Assembly: GCF_019856455.1 (NCBI RefSeq)
Contig: NZ_CP082205.1
Coordinates: forward strand, 1,302,001 to 1,366,000
Length of the DNA stretch: 64,000 bases
From: Streptococcus suis
Lineage (GTDB): Bacteria; Bacillota; Bacilli; Lactobacillales; Streptococcaceae
Reading direction: 5' to 3'
The notes under the pieces are model-generated. The model was not told where the DNA came from. It saw only the letters and a list, made by a program, of their open reading frames with translations, and ran no database searches. The position numbers and the translations under genes are program-made. This document shows positions 57,528 through 64,000 of this stretch, in pieces. Positions within the stretch are counted from its first letter, which is position 1. Each line of letters starts with the position of its first letter.

Positions 57528-58328
57528 TTATTCAACACTTGTATATGTTGCAGCTTTCTCAAGGAAAGTATCAAACTCACCACTTGCTTTTACTTCTGCG
57601 ATAACCTTGTCTATCGCAGTTTTTAGTTCTGTACTACCTTTTGGCAAAGCAATGACTTTCGAATTCTCATCAATCGTTGGAAATTCAACGGATGCAACGG
57701 CTAAATCTGAATTCTGTGAAACATAACCAGCAGCAACTGGAGAATCCATTAAAATAGCATCAACTTTTCCTGATTTGAGCTCATTTACGGCTTCACCCAT
57801 CAAGGTTAAAGAAATCAGGTTAGCTTGACTAATGTTTTCTTGTGCGTAGGATTCTTGTGTTGAACCCTTTTGTACCGCGAGAGTTTTCCCCCTCATAGCA
57901 TCAATTGAAGTGAGTGAATTAGCGCTATCTTTTTTGATAAGTAATACATCAGAAATTTGATAGTAACTTTCAGAGAAATCAAAAACTTTTGCACGCTCTT
58001 CCGAATAAGATAGACCAGCAATTGCAATATCAGCTTTGCCATTTTGAACGCTAGACAATACATTGTCAAAACTCATTGCTGAAACTTCAAGCTTGACCCC
58101 AAGTTCGTCGGCTATTTTTTGAGCCAACATAATATCTGCACCAACAACTTCATTCTTTCCATCAACTAGTGCCTGAAACTCGAATGGAGCATAGTCTGGA
58201 CTAGTTGCCACTACCAATGTTCCTTTTTCTTTAATTTTATCTAATGCAGATTGTGATGATGTCGAAGAACAAGCTACCAATGTCAGTCCTGCTAAAACTG
58301 TTGCTGCTAATGCCAAGATTTTTTTCAT
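57528..58328 (-). CDS. Amino-acid ABC transporter substrate-binding lipoprotein 1
   Basis: 266 residues. Lipobox LAGLTLVACSSTSS gives an acylated Cys near 20. SBP_bac_3 (polar amino acid) fold: GTLVVATSPDYAPFEFQALV, NEVVGADIMLAQKIADELGV, SSVQNGKADIAIAGLSYSEE, VQKGSTQE. No permease or ATPase gene adjoins it. It is a paralogue of the next gene. Ligand unknown. Confidence 0.88.
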   Translation of the reverse strand: MKKILALAATVLAGLTLVACSSTSSQSALDKIKEKGTLVVATSPDYAPFEFQALVDGKNEVVGADIMLAQKIADELGVKLEVSAMSFDNVLSSVQNGKADIAIAGLSYSEERAKVFDFSESYYQISDVLLIKKDSANSLTSIDAMRGKTLAVQKGSTQESYAQENISQANLISLTLMGEAVNELKSGKVDAILMDSPVAAGYVSQNSDLAVASVEFPTIDENSKVIALPKGSTELKTAIDKVIAEVKASGEFDTFLEKAATYTSVE

Positions 58329-58433
58329 ATTTCCTAAATACCTTCTCTTTATTTTAATAAAATACTTATTCTAAAAAACAGAAGCTTATTGATTTTCATT
58401 GTATTTTCTTGCAGTTTTTCAGAATGTATTCTC

Positions 58434-58462
58434 ATTTTAATTCATTTTTATACATTTGTCAA
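58434..58462 (-). promoter_or_regulatory. Promoter of binding lipoprotein 1 with shared 20-bp motif
   Basis: Minus strand TTGACA, 17-bp spacer beginning AATGTATAAAAATGA, TAAAAT. The 20 bases TGACAAATGTATAAAAATGA are identical before the paralogue at 59435-59454. Confidence 0.72.
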
Positions 58463-58499
58463 GAAAATATTATTTTTATTCAATTTAATCGTATAAAAT

Positions 58500-59315
58500 T
58501 TAATTATTGGAAATGGATAATTCATAGGCTTCTTGAACAAATTGATCCATCTGTCCAGATTCCACTAGTTTTGTAATGACAGAGTCAACTTTTTCCTTTA
58601 AAGCTGTACTTCCTTTTGGTAAGGCAATAGCATAGGCATCTGAATAGCTACTTTTTATCTCAGTATCTAAAATAACCAAGTCATCATTTTTGGCAACATA
58701 GGCTTTCGCAATCGGCTCTTCAAAAATAACTGCTTCTAGCTTCTGTGATTTTAATTGATTAATCAGCTCTCCGTTCGAAGCTAGAGCAATAACCGTGGAA
58801 GACGGAAGCTGTTCTTTAGCAATTTGTTCTTGAATAGAACCTTTTTGTGCTCCTATATTTGCCTCAGCTAGAGAATCAAGCGATGTATATTGTGCAAGAT
58901 CCTCTTTATTTATAATAACTTTATTGGTTGAGGTGTAGTAAGGAATGGAAAAATCATACACTTTTGCACGCTCTTCAGTGGCTGAAATTCCTGAAATGGC
59001 AATATCCGATTGCCCTGACTGGACATTGTTCAAAACATTATCAAAACTCATCGCTGAAAATTCGACTTCTACACCCAATTCTTGACCAATGGCTTTTGCA
59101 AGCTCAACGTCAGCTCCAACGATTGTATCTTTGCCATCAACCAGTGTTCTAAACTCAAATGGTGGAAATTCTGGATTCAATGCAACAATTAGTTTTCCCT
59201 TTTCCTGAACATCCTTCAAAGAAGTATCTTCTTGAGTAGCATTTCCACTACAAGCACTTAGGGTCATCGTTGCCAACAAAACCAATCCCGTCATAATATA
59301 TTTTTTCATCATCAT
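58500..59315 (-). CDS. Amino-acid ABC transporter substrate-binding lipoprotein 2
   Basis: 271 residues from the first of three consecutive ATGs (59315), which follows AAAGGAGAAT. Lipobox LLATMTLSACSGN. SBP_bac_3 features: GKLIVALNPEFPPFEFRTLV, DTIVGADVELAKAIGQELGV, NNVQSGQSDIAISGISATEE, AQKGSIQEQ. About half identical to lipoprotein 1 and in the same orientation, evidently a tandem duplication with later divergence of the ligand pocket. Confidence 0.88.
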   Translation of the reverse strand: MMMKKYIMTGLVLLATMTLSACSGNATQEDTSLKDVQEKGKLIVALNPEFPPFEFRTLVDGKDTIVGADVELAKAIGQELGVEVEFSAMSFDNVLNNVQSGQSDIAISGISATEERAKVYDFSIPYYTSTNKVIINKEDLAQYTSLDSLAEANIGAQKGSIQEQIAKEQLPSSTVIALASNGELINQLKSQKLEAVIFEEPIAKAYVAKNDDLVILDTEIKSSYSDAYAIALPKGSTALKEKVDSVITKLVESGQMDQFVQEAYELSISNN

Positions 59316-59426
59316 ATTCTCCTTTAAAATAATCCTGTGCATACTTATACCGTTTTTTTATATAAAACATCGGACTTCCATTGTAGTAAAATGCATATTT
59401 TTTCTCCTTTTTTGAAATATAAAAAC

Positions 59427-59455
59427 ATTTTACGTCATTTTTATACATTTGTCAG
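59427..59455 (-). promoter_or_regulatory. Promoter of binding lipoprotein 2 with shared 20-bp motif
   Basis: Minus strand CTGACA, 17-bp spacer, TAAAAT, with the identical TGACAAATGTATAAAAATGA block seen before lipoprotein 1. A second shared word, TTGAATAAAAATA, lies about 20 bp upstream of both. Confidence 0.72.
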
Positions 59456-59509
59456 CTTATTTGTTGTATTTTTATTCAAACAACATAAAAAAGAAGCTAT
59501 TTCTAGCTT

Positions 59510-59977
59510 CTACCTAAAATTCTTATCCCACTCTCCATCGTCATTTTTTCTAGTATAAAAGAACTCGGACAAATCTGGCCCATCCATAACTTTTAAGATT
59601 TCAAGCAAGTCATAGGCCAAATCCATCTGAGGCAGGTCCGACTTCTCGACCCAACGCACCTCGCCTTCTTCAGTTGATCGGATAGTTCCTGTAAACTCTG
59701 TTGCCTTATAGAGAAATACAATGTAACGATGCCCTTCCTTATCCGGCCAATGTTTAAGACCAACCAAGCGAGCATCAGTGACTGTTAAACCTGTTTCTTC
59801 TTGCACTTCTCTAACAACTGAATCATGGAAATTCTCGCCTTCTTCAATATGTCCACCTGGAAAGGCAACACCAGACCAACGATAACGCTTGGGATCTCGA
59901 ATCTGTACAACGACCTTCCCTTCCTTATCTTCGATTAGACACATGTTGGTCAAAGTGACCATTTCTTTTCTAGCCAT
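59510..59977 (-). CDS. Nudix hydrolase (MutT-like)
   Basis: 155 residues. The Nudix box is complete: GGHIEEGENFHDSVVREVQEETGLTV at about 41-66 (key residues G, E, REVQEE). MCLIEDKEGKVVVQIRDPKR precedes it. Members of this subgroup are often annotated as 8-oxo-dGTP diphosphatase; the substrate cannot be told. It overlaps the GNAT gene by 8 bp. Confidence 0.9.
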   Translation of the reverse strand: MARKEMVTLTNMCLIEDKEGKVVVQIRDPKRYRWSGVAFPGGHIEEGENFHDSVVREVQEETGLTVTDARLVGLKHWPDKEGHRYIVFLYKATEFTGTIRSTEEGEVRWVEKSDLPQMDLAYDLLEILKVMDGPDLSEFFYTRKNDDGEWDKNFR

Positions 59978-60473
59978 TTTCTCTCTCTTTCTGTTTAAAA
60001 ATCATTCTATATTCTGTACGTTCTGCACCTAAATTGACCGTTTTTTTGACGCCATCAAATCGGAAGCCCACTTTTTCATAGAAGGCAACGGCACGCGCAT
60101 TCCCCTCCAATACCCAGAGAGTAACGGTTTCGTAGCTCTGCAATTTTTCCAAAGCTGCCTGCATGAGCTGGTAACCTATCTTCTGATTATAATAGTCCGC
60201 CAAGACATAGAGGGCGTAGAGCTCCCCTGCCCCTTGCAAATCCTCCTGACTAGACGAGCCGTAACAGGCAAAGCCAACCACCTTATCATCCATCACAGCT
60301 ATCAAGATATTCTGAGGATACCGAACTGCCCAGTCTTGACAGCGTTCTAAGGTGTAAGTATTCTTTAAAAATTCCTGAGGTAACAAGTCAGCATAGGCCT
60401 CCTGCCATGATTTCCAATGAACATAGGCCTTGCCTAGCATTTCACTTTTCGTTTCCAATGGTTTAATCATCAT
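59970..60473 (-). CDS. GNAT family N-acetyltransferase
   Basis: 167 residues. GNAT motif A is degenerate but readable (ELYALYVLADYYNQKIGYQL MQAAL); motif B has LWVLEGNARAVAFYEKVGFR FDG. It transfers acetyl from acetyl-CoA to an unknown amine. Two-gene unit with the Nudix hydrolase. Confidence 0.88.
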   Translation of the reverse strand: MMIKPLETKSEMLGKAYVHWKSWQEAYADLLPQEFLKNTYTLERCQDWAVRYPQNILIAVMDDKVVGFACYGSSSQEDLQGAGELYALYVLADYYNQKIGYQLMQAALEKLQSYETVTLWVLEGNARAVAFYEKVGFRFDGVKKTVNLGAERTEYRMIFKQKERENG

Positions 60474-60535
60474 CTAATGTACCTCCGAATTTTTTCCTCT
60501 AGTATACATTAAAAAAACAAGTTGGCACAAGACCC

Positions 60536-60596
60536 AATGTCATTAAGTTAACTAACCTATCACGTTTTGTAGTGGGTTAGTTAACTTAATGACATT
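60536..60596. repeat. 22-bp perfect inverted repeat overlapping a stop codon
   Basis: AATGTCATTAAGTTAACTAA... (60536-60557) is fully complementary to 60575-60596 around a 17-nt loop. The right arm contains the last codons (Met-Ser-Leu-Ser, stop) of the LPXTG protein. It can act as a terminator on either strand. Confidence 0.9.
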
Positions 60597-61003
60597 GCCG
60601 TCAACTCCTTCTTACCTTTTTTACCAAATCTAACAGCCAATAACAAGAGAGACACCCCACCCGCCACCAATAGTCTGGTTTCTACAGAGCCAGTATTTGG
60701 CAAAACTTGAGACGTACTTATCGATGGAGTAGATGCTGTGCCAGTAGCTGGACGATAGATCAGGTAATAATTTGCATCCGTTTCCTGAGCTAAACCAGGC
60801 AAGTCACGAATAATCAACTCCTTTTCTGCATCTGTCAATTCTTGCTCTGTCACATAGGAATAATTGATAGACTGAGCACTAGCTGACGGTGATGCTGCAA
60901 CCGATGACGCAAAAAACAAACTTGCTACAGCTGCCGAGACAAGTCCAATTGACAGTTTCCGAAAACCGAACCGCTGTCGTTTTTCACCAAAAATATTTTT
61001 CAT
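60581..61003 (-). CDS. Very small YSIRK/LPXTG surface protein
   Basis: 140 residues. YSIRK-type signal (RFGFRKLSIGLVSAAVASLF), a ~55-residue segment (VTEQELTDAEKELIIRDLPG, ANYYLIYRP) of the kind found at the N-terminus of large streptococcal zinc metalloproteases, and the sorting signal LPNTG with hydrophobic helix and GKKGKK. Sortase should fix it to the wall with almost no exposed domain. It looks like the two ends of a large surface protein joined by internal deletion. A TATAAT box lies near 61040 on the minus strand. Confidence 0.8.
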   Translation of the reverse strand: MKNIFGEKRQRFGFRKLSIGLVSAAVASLFFASSVAASPSASAQSINYSYVTEQELTDAEKELIIRDLPGLAQETDANYYLIYRPATGTASTPSISTSQVLPNTGSVETRLLVAGGVSLLLLAVRFGKKGKKELTAMSLS

Positions 61004-61059
61004 AAAAACTTCCCTATTCCCTAAATAGTATAGAAACCATTATAACCTTTTATAGGGAC

Positions 61060-61426
61060 GAGGCTGGGCAAAAAGTCCAAAGCCACTTCTCAGAGTTCGT
61101 ATCAACATCTCAGCGCAGTGGTTGATTGGGTTTAACAGTCCAGTGGACTGTTAAAGGTTGGAGATAAGATTTGCGAAGCAAATCTCAGCAATTCGTGTTT
61201 CACACTCCAAATCTGACCTCTACGACTGATGCGAACAGAGTTCGCCTTATCTCCAACCTCAAACTGTCTCCCAGACAGTTTTGTAGCGAACTTTGTTCGC
61301 TCTATTTCCAACTTCCAACTGTCCCCCAGACAGTTGGAACTATGCGGGGGTGGGAGTGAAGCAGTCTAGGAATAGACTGTTTCAGCTCAACAACTTAAAA
61401 CGAAAAATTGTTGGCGAACTCTTTTT
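61060..61426 (-). repeat. Interspersed hairpin repeat copy D, larger part
   Basis: Inverted relative to A-C: starts GAGGCTGGGCAAAAAG and ends GAACTCTTTTT at 61426, where the IS110 element begins. It is about 200 bp longer than copy C because of nested palindromes: TTTAACAGTCCAGTGGACTG at 61130, AACTGTC/GACAGTT pairs near 61263 and 61318, and the TGAAGCAGTCT..AGACTGTTTCA unit at 61357-61384. No gene is credible here. Confidence 0.82.
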
Positions 61427-61520
61427 CTACCATTTGTCAAGCCTATCAAGGTATTTGATGAAAAATATTTTGAGTTCAATAGTCAACATAAGGTGTTACA
61501 ATAATATAGCATAAACAATC

Positions 61521-62723
61521 TTACTGATTTTGGGTAGAACGATAATCGTAAAGTTTGTTATGCGTTATGAGGTAATACATTGTCCGAATGAGACGATGTA
61601 TGGAGGCAATCGTGTGTGGCTTTGTAGAAGTCGTTTGCGATTGTCTTTTTCGTTTCTCATAAAAGTCGGCGATATGGCAAGGATTGGTGTGACTGGCTGA
61701 AGCGATATTGTGAATACATTTGAACAGAATCTTTCTAGCGTAGGGATTGCCACGCTTGGTAATGTGTTCCTTAGCTAAAAAGTTACCCGATTCATAGTGT
61801 CTGAGGTCAATACCGATAAAGGCATTGATTTGGTTGGCAGACTGAAAACGGCGAATATCTCCCAGTTCACCAATAATACTTGTTGCAGTAGTCTCAGCTA
61901 TTCCAGGAATAGAGAGCAGAATGTCATATTCAGGTAATGGCTGAGCTAGTTCCACCATTTGGTCTAGGACAGTTTGTCTCTGTTCAGAAAGCCGAAGCAA
62001 TTCTTTTCCATAGTAACGAACCTCTTCCAGCATTGGAGAGGTTTTCTTGACGGCACAATAAGATTGATTAGCTAGTGCTATCAGCTTCTCAGCTAAATAC
62101 GCCACACGCTTGTCCGAAATACGTTTTGAGGTGGACTGACGGATGCTCTCTGAGAGTTCGTCCTTGCTTAAATCAAGCACGAAGTCCTTGCAAGGAAACG
62201 CAGTAACTAAGTTCCAGTATTGTTCCCCAGTTGGCTTTGATAAGACAGTCTCTATCTCTGGAAACGTGACTTGCAAGACCTTGTGCAGACGGTTTTTAGC
62301 TCGAACGATGTCCTCAGTTAAGTTCTGATAGAAGCGACTTAAATCTCGCAGTTCTTGATAGACTTCTTCTTGGACATAAGTGGGTTTACGATTCAGCACA
62401 AATTGAGATTGAGCCAGTTTTTCGGCGTCAATTTGATCTGTTTTCCGCACACGCAAGCTATCCAGTTGCTTCTTAGCTTCTAAGGGATTAAGCCGTGTAT
62501 AAGCGTAGCCATGTTCATCCAGAAAAGCTTGGAGACGACGAGAATAGACATCTGTTGCTTCAAAGATGATTTCTGGCTTATGGACGGTTTTCAAATCGCC
62601 AAGTAGCCGAGCAAAGCCTAAGGCGTCATTGGACATGGTATAGCCATGAACTTTCTCACCATTGACTAGAATGGCCACTTCTGAACTTGCCTTACTCACA
62701 TCAATCCCAAAAACTGCACGCAT
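61521..62723 (-). CDS. IS110-family transposase, copy 2
   Basis: 400 residues from MRAVFGIDVSKASSEVAILV. By eye about 10-12 substitutions separate it from copy 1, for example EATD for EATG just after the catalytic Glu, QAFLDEHGY for QTFLEDNGY, and YRSTQ for YTLTQ at the end. The DEDD residues and C-terminal Ser motif are kept. Gly to Asp beside the catalytic Glu could affect activity. Confidence 0.92.
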   Translation of the reverse strand: MRAVFGIDVSKASSEVAILVNGEKVHGYTMSNDALGFARLLGDLKTVHKPEIIFEATDVYSRRLQAFLDEHGYAYTRLNPLEAKKQLDSLRVRKTDQIDAEKLAQSQFVLNRKPTYVQEEVYQELRDLSRFYQNLTEDIVRAKNRLHKVLQVTFPEIETVLSKPTGEQYWNLVTAFPCKDFVLDLSKDELSESIRQSTSKRISDKRVAYLAEKLIALANQSYCAVKKTSPMLEEVRYYGKELLRLSEQRQTVLDQMVELAQPLPEYDILLSIPGIAETTATSIIGELGDIRRFQSANQINAFIGIDLRHYESGNFLAKEHITKRGNPYARKILFKCIHNIASASHTNPCHIADFYEKRKRQSQTTSTKPHTIASIHRLIRTMYYLITHNKLYDYRSTQNQ

Positions 62724-62753
62724 GATATTACCTCTTTGTCTTGAATGATTCCT

Positions 62754-62952
62754 TGTTTTAGTGATGTCATTTTCAATACTCGACGTCTGGCGTCCCACAT
62801 ACTTTGATAACATTCTTTCTAAAACAGGTGCCTTGCCAGTTTTTGATGCGACGTCTAGCGTCAAAAGAGTTCTCGACTTAACAAGACACCTCTACTTTAT
62901 CAGAAAGAAAAAGTAGTGACTACTCTCTCTCGTCGGAGATTTCCTCACTACT
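62754..62952 (-). ncRNA. Candidate bridge RNA of IS110-family copy 2
   Basis: Same folds as copy 1: leader hairpin AGTAGTGA/TCACTACT, target-type loop and donor-type loop. Loop-1 stem is AGGTGTCTTG with CAAGGCACCT: the one change turns a U-A pair into U-G, keeping the RNA stem. The guide arms (GAACTCTTTTGAC; AAAGTATGTGG) are unchanged. Confidence 0.68.
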
Positions 62953-62964
62953 AATCTTAGTATG

Positions 62965-62995
62965 TTTTTGACCAGTCGAGTTCTTTCCCACTCCC
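62965..62995 (-). repeat. Interspersed hairpin repeat copy D, small part
   Basis: TTTTTGACCAGTCGAGTTCT to CCCACTCCC, the other arm of the hairpin beyond the IS110 element. Confidence 0.85.
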
Positions 62996-63029
62996 AAGTC
63001 CACAAGTAAAAATTTTAAGTATTATAAAA

Positions 63030-63057
63030 GGTGGCAGGTCAATTTCTACCTGCCGCC
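63030..63057 (-). terminator. Terminator of uvrB
   Basis: GGTGGCAGGT with ACCTGCCGCC (one G-T pair) and, on the minus strand, a short T-run. It lies 47 bp past the uvrB stop. Confidence 0.75.
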
Positions 63058-63103
63058 TCTTGTAATTTCATTCTACTTAAATCACTGAACCTAGTAACTC
63101 TTA

Positions 63104-64000
63104 CTACATATTCTTCAACTCAATGACCATATCACGAATCTGGGCTGCCAGTTCAAAGTCAAGCACTTCTGCTGCTTCCTGCATTTGACCTTCCAGTTTC
63201 TTGATTATAGCCTTACGTTCATCTTTATTAAGAGCATTGAAGTCCACCACTTCTTTCTTGTCCTGAGTGACAGCCTTAGTCACGCTTATCAGGTCACGGA
63301 TCTCTTTCTTAATGGTCTGTGGAATAATTCCATGCTCCTCATTATAAGCCATCTGGATTTGACGGCGGCGGGCTGTTTCGTCCATAGCCTTGCGCATGGA
63401 CTCGGTGACCTTGTCCGCATACATAATCACATGACCTTCAGAGTTACGAGCTGCCCGACCAATAGTCTGTATGAGCCCCCGTTCATTACGGAGGAAGCCT
63501 TCCTTGTCAGCATCTAGAATAGCCACCAGACTAACTTCTGGCACGTCAATCCCTTCACGCAAGAGGTTAATCCCTATCAAGACATCAAAGACACCCAAAC
63601 GCAAATCACGGATAATCTCCGTCCGCTCCAAGGTCTTGATGTCCGAATGCATATACTTGACCTTGACACCCATTTCTTTAAGATAGTCGGTCAAGTCCTC
63701 TGCCATTTTCTTGGTCAGGGTGGTAATAAAGGTCCGCTCGCCTTTTTCAACACGGGCATTGATTTCACCTAAAAGGTCGTCCATTTGGCCCATGGTTGGA
63801 CGGACTTCCACCTCTGGATCCAAAAGCCCTGTCGGCCGAATAATCTGCTCGACAACGGTCTCTGTCTGCTCCATTTCATAGTCACCCGGCGTCGCAGATA
63901 CATAGACAATCTGGTGGACATGGCTCTCAAATTCTTCCCTGCGCAGCGGACGATTATCCAGTGCACTCGGGAGGCGGAAACCATAGTTGACCAACATCTC
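63104..64000 (-). CDS. uvrB: Excinuclease ABC subunit B, C-terminal part
   Basis: The 5' end lies outside the window; the frame is open to position 64000. It contains helicase motifs IV-VI of Uvr[13 protein letters not shown] (motif III region), [60 protein letters not shown]. The C-terminal UVR motif ([20 protein letters not shown]) binds UvrC. About 299 of ~660 residues are here. Nucleotide excision repair. Confidence 0.96.
   Translation of the reverse strand, partial: EMLVNYGFRLPSALDNRPLRREEFESHVHQIVYVSATPGDYEMEQTETVVEQIIRPTGLLDPEVEVRPTMGQMDDLLGEINARVEKGERTFITTLTKKMAEDLTDYLKEMGVKVKYMHSDIKTLERTEIIRDLRLGVFDVLIGINLLREGIDVPEVSLVAILDADKEGFLRNERGLIQTIGRAARNSEGHVIMYADKVTESMRKAMDETARRRQIQMAYNEEHGIIPQTIKKEIRDLISVTKAVTQDKKEVVDFNALNKDERKAIIKKLEGQMQEAAEVLDFELAAQIRDMVIELKNM

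Larger units (their letters stand above)
61427..62964 (-). mobile_element. IS110-family element, copy 2, inserted in repeat D
   Basis: About 1538 bp, inverted relative to copy 1. The insertion point within the repeat is identical. Compared with copy 1 it lacks about 90 bp between the transposase and the CTTGACAAATGGTAG end. Everything else I compared is nearly identical. Confidence 0.88.

Overview
The window is about 64 kb of low-GC Firmicute DNA that reads as a Streptococcus chromosome, most likely S. suis or a close relative. The basis is the gene content: YSIRK/LPXTG surface proteins, LysR-glgCDAB, PyrR-controlled pyr genes, rbgA-rnhB, and S. suis-like repeats and insertion sequences. No rRNA, tRNA or CRISPR array is visible. 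The species call is from recognition, not a search.

Layout. 0-5 kb is core: a truncated sugar O-acetyltransferase, a rhodanese, a DUF1836 protein, hemolysin III, a YdcF-like protein, rnhB and rbgA. At 4.75-5.7 kb, decayed integrase and excisionase genes lie against the rbgA start, marking the edge of an old integrated element. From 5.8 to 38 kb there are two host-glycan foraging loci. The first (5.8-20.9 kb) is a fucose/blood-group locus: a secreted GH98 endo-galactosidase with two N-terminal carbohydrate-binding modules, GH36, GH29, a ROK kinase, an ABC sugar importer, fucA-fucI-fucK and a divergent DeoR regulator. The second (25-36.7 kb) is a sialic-acid locus of pneumococcal NanB type: sialidase, ABC importer, oxidoreductase, YhcH, nanE, nanA lyase, nanK, a frameshifted esterase and a broken RpiR regulator. 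Between them (20.9-25.1 kb) sits mobile debris: an IS110-family element with a duplicated end, a truncated mobC-like gene and a dead ISL3 element. Near-identical 97-bp three-hairpin repeats lie at 20938 and 38058, bracketing the debris and the sialic-acid locus.

From 38 to 48 kb are core genes (YkgJ-like, maf, a cell-wall 5'-nucleotidase, pyrC, ung, a glycosyltransferase, pyrE, a pyrophosphatase-like gene). Most carry small frameshifts, so either the sequence is poor here or the block is decaying. 47.7-50.5 kb holds pyrF and pyrDB-pyrK, each with a PyrR-type attenuator. 50.5-57.3 kb holds a LysR regulator and glgC-glgD-glgA-glgB. 57.5-61 kb holds two paralogous amino-acid-binding lipoproteins with a shared promoter motif, a Nudix hydrolase, a GNAT acetyltransferase and a tiny LPXTG protein. 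The window ends inside uvrB.

The most striking structure is a pair of near-identical IS110-family elements (41.8-43.5 and 61.4-63.0 kb). Each is inserted at the same point in the hairpin loop of an interspersed repeat. The noncoding DNA upstream of each transposase folds on paper into a leader hairpin plus two guide-type loops. Arms of the first loop resemble the flanking target DNA and an arm of the second matches the element's own end, as expected of a bridge RNA.
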